A stretch of DNA of 64,000 bases from Mytilus trossulus (GCF_036588685.1 NC_086374.1:64602457-64666456); one strand, 5' to 3'. Counted from the first letter of the stretch, positions 1 through 11,639 are shown. The notes: generated by a model from the letters alone, not told the origin. Program-made: numbers and translations.

Positions 1-3000
1 TTTTATCTCCCTAATACTTACATTGTAAATAGAGGTGGTACTACTTTGACAAATCCTTGTACATGAGAGTTTTCTGTCAAATCTTTATTTCACAAAGAAT
101 GAATTGCATAACAATGAACTGAGCTCAAAGCAAAGTACTTTAATAATACACCGAGACAAAGAGCTAAATCCAGTGATATACTTTGTACTACAGGTCCTTC
201 AATAACATCCATTGACCAAAACCATATCTCAACAACATTCCATACTACATGGTTGGATTTGGAAGTCCTGAAAAAGACATGATTTTTTTTAACATATTTT
301 AAGTATTATATACACAGGTTAAAACTTTCTTGTTGTATAATCATTCCGTATCTATATATATATAGCTAGAAACTATCAATTTGCTTAATGCACATATTGA
401 TATATGTTGAGTGTACCTCTGTTGGAAATAAGAACACACAAACCTCCACCTAGTTTTAGTCAATGGACAAAACATTCATAACTATAAAATATTATAGATC
501 TAAGACTTGTCAGTGTCTATTTACCATTGCCACTGAATCAGTGATATATGTATTGTACACATAATTATATACATGCAAGACTAAAATTATAAAGTACATA
601 CATGTTTGTATATAAGACTAAAACTGACATTCAGTCTTTACAACATCTTCATTCCCAAAGTCATTTTCAAATCTGACTTCATGGTGAAATAAGATTCCAT
701 ATCTACAACCAATTAAAAGGAAAAATCCCTCTGATAGACTAGCATTTAAATCCGATTTCTAAAATGGAAGCTAGGTCACCTTGGAACTTAGAACTAAAAA
801 ATAGCGAACAATATATCTGATATATTTCAAATGCATGTACACTTGTACATGAAATAATATAAATCTCTAAAATTCACCATATTATTCCCTATTTCATCTT
901 CTGTTAGATACTGTATATCCAGTGGCGGATCCAGAAATTTTCTTAAGTGGGGGCCCACTGACTGACCTAAGAGGGGGCTTGCTCAAGTCATGATTCAGCG
1001 ATTCCCTATATAAGCAACCAATTTTTTTCTCAAAAAGCAGCCCCCCCCCCCCTAAATTCGCCTCTGATATCAACCTCTAGATGTCTTTCAATTACATTCA
1101 GTTTAGTGTGGGTTAATCTTTGATTGTTGTACATGTTACAACCAGATTCCCAGCAGGGAGCAACTTTGTAAGACCGCAGAGGTTCAAGCTTAGATTTTGA
1201 AATAAGGAGGAAAATGTAACCTTTTCAATTTATAAAACAGGCTCAACATCATTTCTATACATATATAAACATATTCTAAGTTGTGGACACACCTTCATTA
1301 AATATTCTACTTCAATTAGTGGAGGAGATCAAATTAAAAAGTTGCAATGGTTAAATACTCCAATCACAGTCTTTCCTGCTAAAATCTCATGCGTAGAATG
1401 TGATAGACAGTTTTTGGGTCTATATATTGTCCTTGATATTGAGGTTATTTTGACACAGCAAAATATAAAGAAAATGTAAACAATGATCGGGAAATTGACT
1501 TCGTTTTCACAAAATAAGCCCACTTTAACTGAACTTTAAATGCAAAAGACCTCTAAATGGCTAACAGATATTGCTATATAAAAGAATAGTCCATGATTAT
1601 ACATGTACATGACATTAAAGAATTCATGAAATTTACACTGATTCTGTCAGTTGAATGGACTAGAATGAGATAAGTTATATACATGATAGACATAAAGGTT
1701 TTTTCCAACAGTTGTGTTGTAAATTAAATTAGTTGTATTTTATGGTTGATATATTTATGTATATACATGTATGTAAATCATTGGCTCTTCAACCAATGAT
1801 ATTTTACAATATCGATTATTTGTTTATTTTTCTATTGTTGGTATTTTTCAGCATACTAAAAATGTTTTAACACAACATGAGCGCAAGCTTGATAGGGTGT
1901 CCTCACACAGGGTTTCCGCTGGCGGTCGCCATTTTCCCAATTAGCGAAAAAATAATACTTGTGGCGATAAAAATTCGTCATTTGCTAAAGAATTTGGCGA
2001 AAGATATAGAAAGATTTATTTTCCTCCTTCTTGTTTATTTACTTTTTTTTCGAGTTTCTCTGACTTTAACTTATCAGACAATACTCGGAATTCACCTTGA
2101 ATGACCTCATTAAGATTTTGACAGAAAATCAATTATCAGCTGATTGCAATTTACAGCTATCCACAACAAAGGACTAATTAATAAAGGTGTTGATTGAATT
2201 GTTTGACAAAATGATATGGTTGAATGGCTTCCACTAAATGTCACATACATGTACAGGAGTTATTTACCACTTTTCCACTCACAAGTTTGAAGAACTATTT
2301 TGACGTCTTCTCTCCATGTAAAGATAGTTGAGAAAAGAAAGCTGGTGTTGTGACAATAAATGTTAAAGGACAAGAAACAATTTCAAATGACATAGGATAA
2401 CATATGATCTGTCCATATACATGTATGACGGTAGAAATGGGGGTATCTTATTGAAGTATTCTTGCCAAATGAAGATTAAACAGTAATTCTTAGACATGAC
2501 CATAAAAGAGGGGGGATAGTACCTTTATCGGGACTCCGGGATCGGGTGTTTTTAAGCTCGGGATTATCCCCCCTCATAAAATGTACACTTTTTTCCAGAA
2601 GATTAAAAAATCAGCTGAATTTGACAAATCACACTATTTGTTTTCCAAAAATAACCGTAATTGGATGGGGGTTGTGTGTATTCACATTATTTGAACAACT
2701 CTCCTTGGGCCGAGAAAAAAAAGATCCGTGTTTCAGGTAACCCGACCGACCCTGTTTTTTAGCCCCGACCCTAACTTTTTTATTGAATCTTTCAAAAAAA
2801 AAAAAAAAAAAAAATTATCAACCGACCCTGTTTTTGACACAGGCTTCTGATAAATGACATCATATTTTTTCTCTCTTGCTTCCTCTTGCATAGAAAGCCA
2901 GTAAAATATTTTATTAATGTCAAAAGGTATTCCAAACAGGTTAAAATCCAAGAAATTTGGACAGCAGGTGCTTCAAAAACATTGCAAATGGCCCAAGACA

Positions 3001-3479
3001 ACAATTAATGACCCCACTGTTCGTTGTTCATGAATGTAGTTCCTTTTAATTAGTCATTAGAGTGTATTTTTCCTGAATTTTTTTTCTTTCCCTTCCCCAC
3101 TCATTTGTTAGATTTTATTGGGTGGAAATGAAAGATCAGAGGTGAAATAATTTTTTGGATGTTGTATTTAAACTGATTTTGATATGGAATGAGTGATTAG
3201 GACAAGTGCAAAAAGGTCATATTTACAGTTTTCAGAACATCTCTTGACTTGTCCATAGGGGTATGGATGTATATTGGCTAAATTTGTAACAGTGATTGCT
3301 TCAATCTTTCTGAATTTTGGATATATTTTTGGACTAGTGCTATACATAAGACACACAAAAAATTTGACAAAAGTGCATGGTGCAATTTTTTTAATGATAC
3401 AAAATGTTCTAAGAAATGATAGAGAAATTAATTGTGGTCTGTGGCCAAATGGCACACTTCCGGTTTTTGAAACTAATTA
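1..3479. other. Intergenic spacer, no gene recognised
   Basis: I see no conserved coding region on either strand; the open frames are short and of simple composition. The stretch is AT-rich and holds fragments of dispersed repeats: the 'agtggcggatcc' element at about 920-1078, a sequence at 2655-2710 that recurs near 6195-6245 and 6470-6520, and a 21-base A run at 2794-2814. Confidence 0.6.
920..1078 (+). repeat. Dispersed 'agtggcggatcc' element, first copy
   Basis: Begins with AGTGGCGGATCCAGAAATTT and contains G-rich then C-rich runs (gtgggggccc, then a C13 tract). A related sequence lies in reverse orientation at about 47333-47470, ending 'ttatggattcgccactg'. No coding capacity; a short non-autonomous element is the simplest reading. 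Confidence 0.55.
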
Positions 3480-3902
3480 GGCCGTAGTTTTTTTATTTTT
3501 AGTTTTACGAACCCTCCTACCCTAATTTTTGCCAAATAGGAAAAAAAATAAAATTAAAAATGTTGATTTTTATTTTTTTTTCTCCTCCGACCCAGTGTTT
3601 TTCATGCAAAAAAAATAAATTTTTAGTTCATAACTGCATGAAAGAATCTAAATTCATGCTCTTGGTGATTTAGTAAGTTGTTGCACATTGATTTTCAATT
3701 CAAACCTTGTCAAGAAAAATTAAAGTTGTTACACTAGTAGAAAATCTCCTGGTGAAATAAAAAAAATTTTTTTTTGATATTGACGGTTGGTATTAAAAAA
3801 AAATCAGCAGCAGCATTTTTTTTTTTTTGTTTTTTTTCCGTCCTCCTACCCATTGGTTTTGTCAAAAAATTTTGTAAAACTAAAAATATAATAACTATGG
3901 CC
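3480..3902. mobile_element. MITE with TTA target duplication (423 bp)
   Basis: The ends are inverted repeats: GGCCGTAGTT then an AT stretch and TTTTTAGTTTTAC on the left, mirrored by GTAAAACTAAAAATATA then AACTATGGCC on the right. TTA lies immediately outside both ends (3477-3479 and 3903-3905). A 3-bp TTA (TWA) duplication is typical of PIF/Harbinger-derived miniature elements. The interior repeats a 'cctccgaccc/cctcctaccc' motif and has no open frame of note. Confidence 0.6.
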
Positions 3903-3905
3903 TTA

Positions 3906-6700
3906 ATGATCCGAACTTGGTAAAAACATGATAAATACTCAATAACTCAAATATGAAATTTTGAATCATCACCAAAAAGTACAGATCATGTGACCATCAT
4001 AAGAAACAACTATATTAAGTTTCATGAAATTTGGATAAGTCGTTCTCAAGTTACGGTGCCACATGTTTACGCTGGACAGACAGACGGACACCTGACATTT
4101 GTATACCTTAATACGTCCCGTCTTTGACGGACGTATAAAAAGCAGTACTAAGCGTGCATGTTACGCTAGAAACATATTCAAAGAATAAAGTTTTATAACT
4201 TCTTAATGTCATATCCAATATTTATCAAAACCTAAAGGGGAGTTACATGTATCTTACTTCCTATATTTTTTCGTGGATGTCAATACACCTAATCGCTATT
4301 TATTCCATACCGGATAAATTCTAAAATTACACAACTTTTTCATCCAGTTGAAGCTATCTGGGGCCGTTGAAACAATTCACCATGCACAATACTTTTTAAT
4401 GAGACCCGTTTTAACTTATTGTAAATACTTTAAACAAAATTTTAATTTCTAAAAAAAGTGGATCATACTCTATTAAAGTTTCTTGATGATTGCTTTCTAA
4501 AGTTTTTCCTCCCTCAGCTCTCTACTAAAAAACCTTTATTTTCGGCCGCATGACCCAAACAGGAAGTTGTACATACAATGTATGACTGTTTTTCCCAGAT
4601 TGGACTAAATAGCGATAATTAAATAAGGTGTAATTTCCGGGATTGTTGAAAACTTGCATATTCATCACTATCTGATTTTGTGGTTTTAACGATCCAGACA
4701 GACAAATAGCAATAAGATGTTTAGGAAAACATGACCTAAAACCTCCTTCATATAAGATAAAAAAAACCATGGGAACTCATACTGAATGGTCAAATGTGTA
4801 CAATATGAAAATTTCAGTTAAGATGGTAAAATCACAAATCAGCCGTTAATGTAAATGGACCATACATGCAAGTATGACTGTTGAGCAAATTTAAAGGGAA
4901 ATGACGGGGAAGGTGCAAATTAGCTTTCAAGGGGAGCAAATGCTGTTTAAATTGGTAAGCGGGTTTTAAATATAGAGGGAAAGTGGAGTCATCTTTTTAG
5001 ACTTTAGTTACATGTAAATATAACTTATGTAGACTTACCTTCTAATTCTATAGACTATTAAAAAAAAACACGCACACAACTCGGAACTATTTCTAATTCA
5101 CTTGCACTACTGATATGCAACCCTAAAAACCAAAAGGAAAATATCTTAAAATAGTGATTGAAAGATTCATAACACTTTGAAAGGATAATTCAGACACGTG
5201 TTACACGGGGAGCATGTTTGTTTACAAATAATAATGTCACGTGATCGCGCCCTGACCTCGCATGCTGCATCGCCATTACAATTCACTAATACATGTACAT
5301 AACCATTTTCATGTAAACATGCAACGTGAATGTGATTGGTTATCAAATAATACGAAAATAATGCATGAACCGTTGAAGAAGAAATTATTTCATCAAATAG
5401 ATTGGATTTTCACTTTCGACACGAATAGGTCGAGTTGACATTCCTGTCATCGGAGATAGTATTGAGATAAATGGGATAAAACGGACCGCCAAAAAGGTCT
5501 AGAGAAGCACATCAGTAGAACCTTAACATAAATAAGTAATACTTACCAAAATTTCTCTAATTGATAACCTATAGAACTGAAATTTCACAAAATACCGGTA
5601 AATAATTTTGCTGATTGATATGAGCTGGTTAAGTTGGCGCGAAATAAATATTCTTACTCCTATTGCTTCATGTAAAAAAAAATGTATAAAATTGAATTCG
5701 ACTACAGTTCAGCATAAAAAAAAACGTGAATATGCAAAAGCCAGGTAATATGTTAATGAAAAAGTGTGTATAAGTTTTCTTAAACGAAGTTACCCGTATA
5801 ATTACCAAGAATTACATTTGAGCGCAAAGTTCTGTATGTGGTTTGGCTGGTTTATGAAACTTTGAAACTTTGAAACTTTGAAACTTTTTATTTCTCAAGA
5901 CCCCATCAGGGGTATGTGAATATAAACAATAATAACATGTAACATTTATAATTTAGACTGGGATCCTGGCTAATCTTGACCTTACGACGCGCAGCTAGAT
6001 TGGACCGGATCCCAGGCTAATGTAACATCGTAAAACTCAGGGAAACGGATTTTTTTGCGTTGCTATAAGATCATTGAGGCCATCTATTTTTATTGCGGGT
6101 TCCACATATTTAAATCGGAATTAAAGAAAAAATGGAATGTTGTGAGCAGAATCAAAACAGAAATGATGAACACTGCAACATTTCCAGCAAAATATAAATA
6201 GGATGGAGGATCTGTGTACTCACATTATTTGTAAAACTCTCCTTATTCATGTGAAGCGTGTGCTTTACATCGAGGCTTATTCTTTACATCGAGGCTTATT
6301 ATGCTAATCATCGACGCCACAGTACTTCAACCAATCAGACAATGTTTATTTGGGGCATTCGATCGATTTTAACTCAGATTTTGGAATATTTCAATCGAAA
6401 TTATAGAAAAATGGAATGTTGTTAGTACATATAAAATAGAAAATGATGAATACTTTTAGCTAAAGATAATTTGGATGGGGGTTCTGTGTATTCACATTAT
6501 TTGCACAACTCTCCTTACTGATGCCATATTTTGGAATTTCCGTGACCTAAATGGTTCGCGAAAATTAATATTTTTATATATAGTATAGTAACAATGAACT
6601 TTCACTTTCACTTTCAGTACGTTGCTATTAATAACGTTATTACCATTGTAACATTGTGACGTTTAAATTTTAACAAACCCGATTTTGTACTTCAACATGA
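3906..6700. other. Intergenic spacer with dispersed repeat fragments
   Basis: No gene recognised. 3906-4140 is a repeat fragment ending in 'ggacagacagacggacacc' and 'acgtcccgtctttgacggacgt'. 5860-5888 is a short minisatellite of about four 'gaaactttga' units. 6105-6245 and 6390-6520 are two diverged direct copies of one sequence ('tggaatgttgt...tcacattatttg...aactctcctta'). Confidence 0.55.
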
Positions 6701-6718
6701 TTTTATGTATTGTTTTTA

Positions 6719-6775
6719 TCCTGATGACGGTGCCCTAGGCACCGAAACATGCCGATCAATAAATTTCTGCAGCAG
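6719..6775 (+). ncRNA. Hammerhead-like hairpin remnant
   Basis: The sequence reads CTGATGA, then a hairpin GGTGCC-CTA-GGCACC, then GAAAC, followed by 'atgccgatcaataaattt'. CUGAUGA plus stem II plus GAAA is the hammerhead core arrangement, and such cores are known in Penelope-like retroelements. One C sits between CTGATGA and the six-pair stem, and I cannot identify convincing stems I and III, so this may be a decayed copy or a chance match. Confidence 0.35.
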
Positions 6776-7075
6776 TCCCTAAAGTGTTGTTGTTAAAGAC
6801 TCTCGAGATCTACATTTAATGTATTTATTGTTAAATAATTTACATGACGCTTAATAATATATATTTGTTAATTACATAGCTTTTGCTATTTTAATTCATT
6901 GGTTAAAGATTTCTATTTATATTGTAAAGTTAAATGTTTGCATCGTCGCAAAATCTTTGTTTACATCCTTTGGATACCTTCAGTGAGAAACTTATATATT
7001 TTATAGATAACATGAGAAGTTAATAAGAAACGATTAAGAAAAACAAAGTTTACATTGTCTTATCGGGGCCTTTTA

Positions 7076-7205
7076 TAGCTGACTATATGCGGTATGGGCT
7101 TTGCACATTGTTGAAGGCCGTACGGTGACCTATAATTGTTAATGTTTGTGTCATTTTGGTCTTTTGTTGATAGTTGTCTCATTGGCAATCATACCATATC
7201 TTCTT
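7076..7205 (+). repeat. Dispersed repeat ('gttgtctcattggcaatcat' family)
   Basis: Contains 'gttgtctcattggcaatcat' followed by 'accatatctt'. Related, more degraded sequences occur at about 23480-23610, 32517-32580 and 61825-61860. No coding capacity; probably a SINE-like or other non-autonomous element. Confidence 0.55.
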
Positions 7206-7345
7206 TTTTATATTGTAGTCCAAAGTCCAAACACTGGAATTGTTATTTAAAGGGTTTTACAGCCGGTCAAGGTGGTAATAAACCTGAAGGATATTATGTG
7301 GATTGAAATAAGGGATTGAATTTACAAGTCAAGCATCCCATCACA

Positions 7346-7437
7346 CTGTAAATAAGCGCAAACTACATGGCTTCTTGTAATAAGGGTGAATTGAAGTATT
7401 GATTGCTCTATTTCTACTTTCAAACGTTGGGCACGAT
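7346..7437 (+). repeat. Outer inverted arm, left
   Basis: The sequence (aagcgcaaact then catggcttcttgtaa through ttcaaacgttggg then cacgatgttcctacaac) is found as its reverse complement at about 13958-14052 with only a few differences. The two arms enclose about 6.5 kb containing a second, inner inverted pair. Confidence 0.75.
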
Positions 7438-7533
7438 GTTCCTACAACACGTTCCACTGAAAAAGCGGTGTCAAAGATATTTTTGTCTTCGATTAATTTT
7501 TGCAAGTTTAATTCGGTGAATTATATTGTTGCA

Positions 7534-8060
7534 CGGCCGACACTCGGCTAACCGAGAGATAGGTCAGTTAATCTATATTGAGTATGCGGCTATATCGGCG
7601 GTGGGTCTGTTAATCGGGTTGGTTATACGTCTGTTAAGAGTAAAACTCACAATTTAATGTTAAACTCTGTTAAATATACAGATTTTTTGGCACATTATGA
7701 GAATCACATCAAAAAAAGAAAAGTGTCTGACAAAATGATATCTATCATAGAACATTTTCCACCATTAAAAAAAATCCATAGCCTGCGCAATTTTAAGTAA
7801 AACGATAAGGCGTCGCGCAAGTATGTGGTTTTTATGCTTGTACGCATAGCAATATTTTAGATAAAAGGCCAAACACCATTTTTTGATATGATTTAAAGGA
7901 CACAAAGTAGTACTTTGGTTCTAAAAAATCAATTGTCATTGATAAATATTTCATAATTGTTCTATTAGTTGAGTTATACCACATTTTAATGAATATTTGG
8001 AGAATACAGTCTGTTAATGGGTTGGACAATTTAAATCGTGTCAGTTAAGAGTTATTTAGC
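7534..8060 (+). repeat. Inner inverted arm, left (about 530 bp)
   Basis: Begins 'cacggccgacactcggctaa' and ends '...agtctgttaatgggtt ... gttaagagttat'. The first 110 bases match the reverse complement of 12070-12177 at roughly 95 percent by eye. The far end matches around 11640-11695. The middle is diverged apart from short islands such as 'tgtctgacaaaatgat'. The motif CTGTTAAT recurs within it. Confidence 0.7.
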
Positions 8061-8392
8061 CATGACAATAGTCTTACTACCTTGAGTTTATATTTTTACA
8101 TTGAAAAAAAATAGATGTACTTATGACAAAAAATTACAATACGGTGCAACAGTATCCTTATAGAAAGAGCACTTTTATTTTAATTTTTTTTTTCTCTGGG
8201 TTTCATTAAAAGGGTGTGTCACTTCAAATTAGCGTTATATGGACTGATTGACCGCTCGAATTCGCATGCATGTATTATTTACGCCAAGTATTAATCAGCC
8301 TTATTTTTTTGTCTGTTCAAAGTCTGTAACATCTATGAATCTGTCATGTGTTGCAATTCAGCTGGTTAAATTCCATTCCTTTTCTTTGGAAT

Positions 8393-9172
8393 ACTAAGGC
8401 TTTTTTACCTCAGGAATAGATTACCTTATGCCGGCGTCGCACATTGGCGGAAAGACCAGCGTGCACCAAACGTACAGAGAAAACTGACAAAGTCAGTAAA
8501 CGTTAGTTGCACGCCATAGGAACGCTTAATTAAGCAATCGTTCAAAGCGCGTAGAGAGAAACTCCCGCACCCGTAGGTGTCCTTCAGCTGGCCCCTTAAA
8601 AAATATGCATACTAGTACAGTGATAATGGACGTCATAATAAACTCCGAATTTTACACAAGAAACTAAAATTAAAAATCATATAAGACTAACAAATGCCAG
8701 AAGCTCCTGACTTGGGACACTCGCAAAGTTGCGGAGGGGGTAAACATGTTTATGAGATATCAACCCTCCCCCTATACCTCTAGCCACTGAAGGAAAGTAA
8801 ATACGCTTAATGAACGCTACAACCCGAGGAAATTTTTCTGCAGCATAAAAAACATACAACATACGCCAACATACGTTTCCTGCATGAACGCCGGATAAAC
8901 GCTAAGCCTTAGGTACGCTTCTAGTACGCCCAATACACGCTTAAGGCTTATTGGCAGCGTAAATTTCTAACACGCCGGAGCTATACGCTGATATGTGACG
9001 CCGGTATTAGTTGTATTTCCTCAATGCTTTTCAACTTTGTGTTTGGCCTTTTAAACATTTTTTTCGAGCGTCACTGATGAGTTTTTCGTAGACGAAACGC
9101 GTGTCTGGCGTAAATATAAGGCGCAAATATCAAATTTCAATCCTGGTATCTATGAGGAGTTTATTTCCGGTA
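8393..9172 (+). repeat. 350-bp family repeat split by a MITE, with hammerhead-like core
   Basis: The left part (actaaggctttt...ttacctta) stops at 8428 and resumes at 9007 (ttagttgtatttcctcaatgc), so the repeat was continuous before the MITE at 8429-9006 inserted. The right part holds the core at 9074-9112: CTGATGA, a short GTT/GAC stem, GAAA, then ACGC-7 nt-GCGT followed by A. It ends near 'tcctggtatctatgaggagt'. Confidence 0.65.
8429..9006. mobile_element. Nested MITE, TTA target duplication (578 bp)
   Basis: The left end reads TGCCGGCGTCGCACAT and the right end ATATGTGACGCCGGTA, which are inverted repeats. TTA flanks both sides (8426-8428 and 9007-9009), and the host repeat reads continuously across the insertion. 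TTA duplication and short inverted ends fit PIF/Harbinger-type non-autonomous elements. The interior has many short 'acgc/gcgt' motifs and no transposase frame. Confidence 0.75.
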
Positions 9173-9410
9173 TGTATTTTTCTTTGTACCTCATTTTCTG
9201 CCGCCTAAGGAAATGTCTGTACCAAGTTCTAAACCGTGGTTCTAAACAAGAAATAGACATTAGTAAGTTTTTTTTATATTAGTGTTGGGTGCTGATTTAA
9301 TGTGTATCAACAAGACAATTTTATATTCCTGTAAATCACAATAAATGCATAATATTAATTTTATTTTTCGAGTAATGGTGTATTCCTATGATTCATTCAT
9401 CTAAGTCATT

Positions 9411-9674
9411 TAGCCATTTCTAAGTAGCAACATTCCAGCAGCACCTGCATACGGGGTATATATCTCCCAATTGATACGATATTCTCGTGCTTGCATTTCC
9501 TATCATAATTTTCTTGATAGAGGGTAACTCCTCACAAGGAAGCTATTAAACCAAGAGTTCCAAATGGTGAAGTTGAAATCATCCCTTCGTAAATTTTACG
9601 GACGCCATCACGAGTTGGTTGACCGTTATGGAATAACGGTTTCACAAATGATATCGGATATGTTCCTTACGTCG
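9411..9674 (+). pseudogene. Reverse transcriptase C-terminal remnant
   Basis: One reading frame gives SNIPAAPAYGVYISQLIRY, then SRACISYHNFLDRG, a stop codon, and continues with LLTRKLLNQ and KSSLRKFYGRHHELVDRYG before a final stop. I recognise this as the C-terminal end of a retroelement reverse transcriptase type common in bivalves and corals; assignment to a Penelope-like clade is only a guess. No polymerase active-site motif is present, so this is a decayed 3-prime piece. A second, more damaged copy begins at 63697. Confidence 0.55.
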
Positions 9675-9743
9675 TAACTACAATCCCCTTCCCTTTCATG
9701 AATTTGACCTACCGAATTAGACTTTTTACCGGATTTGTAATCA

Positions 9744-9990
9744 CATAAGCAATACGACGGGTGCCGCATGTGGAGCAGGATCTGCTTACCCTTCCGGAGC
9801 ACCTGATATCACCCCTAGTTTTTGGTGGGGTTCGTGTTGTTTATTCTTTAGTTTTCTATGTTGTGTCATGTGTACTATTGTTTTTCTGTTTGTCTTTTTC
9901 ATTTTTAGCCATGGCGTTGTCAGTTTGTTTTAGATTTACGAGTTTGACTGTCCCTTTTGGTATCTTTGGTCCCTCTTTCATTTAGCCGAC
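9744..9990 (+). repeat. Dispersed repeat ('tttttggtggggttcgtgttg' family)
   Basis: Follows the reverse-transcriptase remnant and contains 'tttggtggggttcgtgttg' and 'agccatggcgttgtcagttt'. Related copies lie at 56350-56600 (plus), 63880-64000 (plus) and 36060-36210 (reverse). The frame is open for 74 codons here but the sequence is hydrophobic and unlike any protein I know. It is probably the 3-prime region of the same element as the RT remnant, because the pair also occurs together at 63697-64000. Confidence 0.5.
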
Positions 9991-10122
9991 TCGCAGTCCG
10001 CAAACGTGCTTGTTTTTCTATCGAGTGACCTTCAAGGTGGTGTAGAGAAAGGTTGATGTTGAAAGGTTTGTCTATATTTGTTTGCATTATATTTCAGTTC
10101 ATTTGATAAAAAAAATCAAAAA

Positions 10123-10462
10123 ATTGACAACTAATAGTGTTTGGCGAAAGGTGCTTTATTATAGTAATGCATATATAGTTATACCAAGCATGGTATCAAT
10201 AAGCTACAATGAACAAAATGTCAATTTGAAGCACCTGAACCCCAATGTGGGTAATAATAAAAGTAATTAGAAAAAAAAATTTACAATAAAAAGAAAAAGA
10301 AAAAAAAATGTTTTATATCAATTACATAATAAAGTGGCCTGGAACATGCTCTTTCGCTTAAAACCACATGGTAATATAAACCCGGATGAAGTATCAAAGG
10401 GAAGAAATCTCTTACAAGGTGTTATCAATTAGGTACAATGATAGTTGCCTCCCATTGTACGC
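10123..10462 (+). repeat. Triplicated segment, copy 1 (340 bp)
   Basis: Starts 'attgacaactaatagtgttt', runs through 'caagcatggtatcaataagc' and 'gtggcctggaacatgctctt', and ends 'cctcccattgtacgc'. Copy 2 starts directly after it at 10464, so the unit was tandemly duplicated. Confidence 0.8.
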
Positions 10463-10463
10463 A

Positions 10464-10583
10464 ATTGACAACTAATAGTGTTTGGCGAAAGGTGCTTTAT
10501 TATAGTAATGCATATATAGTTATACCAAGCATGGTATCAATAAGCTACAATGAACAAAATGTCAATTTGAAGCACCTGAACCC
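10464..10583 (+). repeat. Triplicated segment, copy 2 (5-prime part only)
   Basis: Repeats the first 120 bases of copy 1 almost exactly, then breaks off after 'cacctgaaccc' into unrelated sequence that leads to the tyrosine recombinase fragment. Confidence 0.8.
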
Positions 10584-10716
10584 AAAACGAAGTCGCCAAA
10601 CACGGGGGTTAATAATATACATAAAAAAAAAACACAACAAAAAACAAAAAAAACAACAAAAAACCCAACAACATCAAATCAAGAATATAATAATACACCG
10701 GCAAAATACCCTAAAA

Positions 10717-11040
10717 CTAACTACCAATCAAATAATTCATAGCTGACGTGACCCGATACATATCAACACTAGCTTGTTTAATGTAAGTCTGAAAACAATC
10801 AGATCTCCGGTCTCCGTGATGTTTCAATAAAATCTCAGGAATGCCAGCCTTGGTGGCTAAAGTAGCCCCTCCGTGTCTCAGCGAATGAAAAGAATAAACT
10901 GAAGGGTCTAAACCAACAAGAACAATTAATTCTCTAAAACGGTTCAACAAAACGGATCTAGATAAGGGCAATAATTTACCATGAACAGGTAAAGCAAAAA
11001 CGGGAGCATTCTTATCACCAGCTTTATTATAGTAATGCAT
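10717..11040 (-). pseudogene. Tyrosine recombinase C-terminal fragment
   Basis: 107 residues contain the C-terminal catalytic box of tyrosine recombinases: HSLRHGGATLATKAG (the H-x-x-R motif), HHGDRRSD (the His/Trp position) and QTYI with the presumed nucleophilic tyrosine. The N-terminal half with the first catalytic arginine is absent. In animals such genes belong to DIRS-type retroelements or Cryptons, and the sequence does not decide between them. The first codons lie in the repeated segment at 11031-11040, so the apparent start is a junction artefact. Non-functional fragment. Confidence 0.7.
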
Positions 11041-11329
11041 ATATAGTTATACCAAGCATGGCATCAATAAGCTACAATGAACAAAATGTCAATTTGAAGC
11101 ACCTGAACCCCAATGTGGGTAATAATAAAAGTAATTAGAAAAAATTAACAATAAAAAGAAAAAGAATAAAAAAAATGTTTTATATCAATTACATAATAAA
11201 GTGGCCTGGAACATGCTCTTTCGCTTAAAACCACATGGTAATATAAACCCGGATGAAGTATCAAAGGGAAGAAATCTCTTACAAGGTGTTATCAATTAGG
11301 TACAATGATAGTTGCCTCCCATTGTACGC
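11031..11329 (+). repeat. Triplicated segment, copy 3
   Basis: Resumes at 'gctttattatagtaatgcat' and runs to the same end as copy 1 ('cccattgtacgc'). The first 90 bases duplicate those at the end of copy 2, so the recombinase fragment at 10584-11030 sits between partly overlapping copies. Confidence 0.8.
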
Positions 11330-11639
11330 CATTAGGAAGTTTATCTCTGATTTATGTACTTGTTAACAATGTAAATGACAAATTGGTGCAATTCATATCA
11401 ATGAAACAGAATCCACATGTTATATGCGACCATGCTTTGATGAAATTAATATTACTTTGATTTTACACATTTTAAAATCATTTCTATCAATTTTCAGATT
11501 CCATTGTTTAAACTTATGTTTCATTGTTCATATGTGTTGTTTTCATTTATTCTAGCCACTAATCTTGGGCCTATCTCTTTATTCAGATAGCACCCCATAT
11601 AGGAATTAAATTATACTTGTAATGTCATTCATAACTCTT

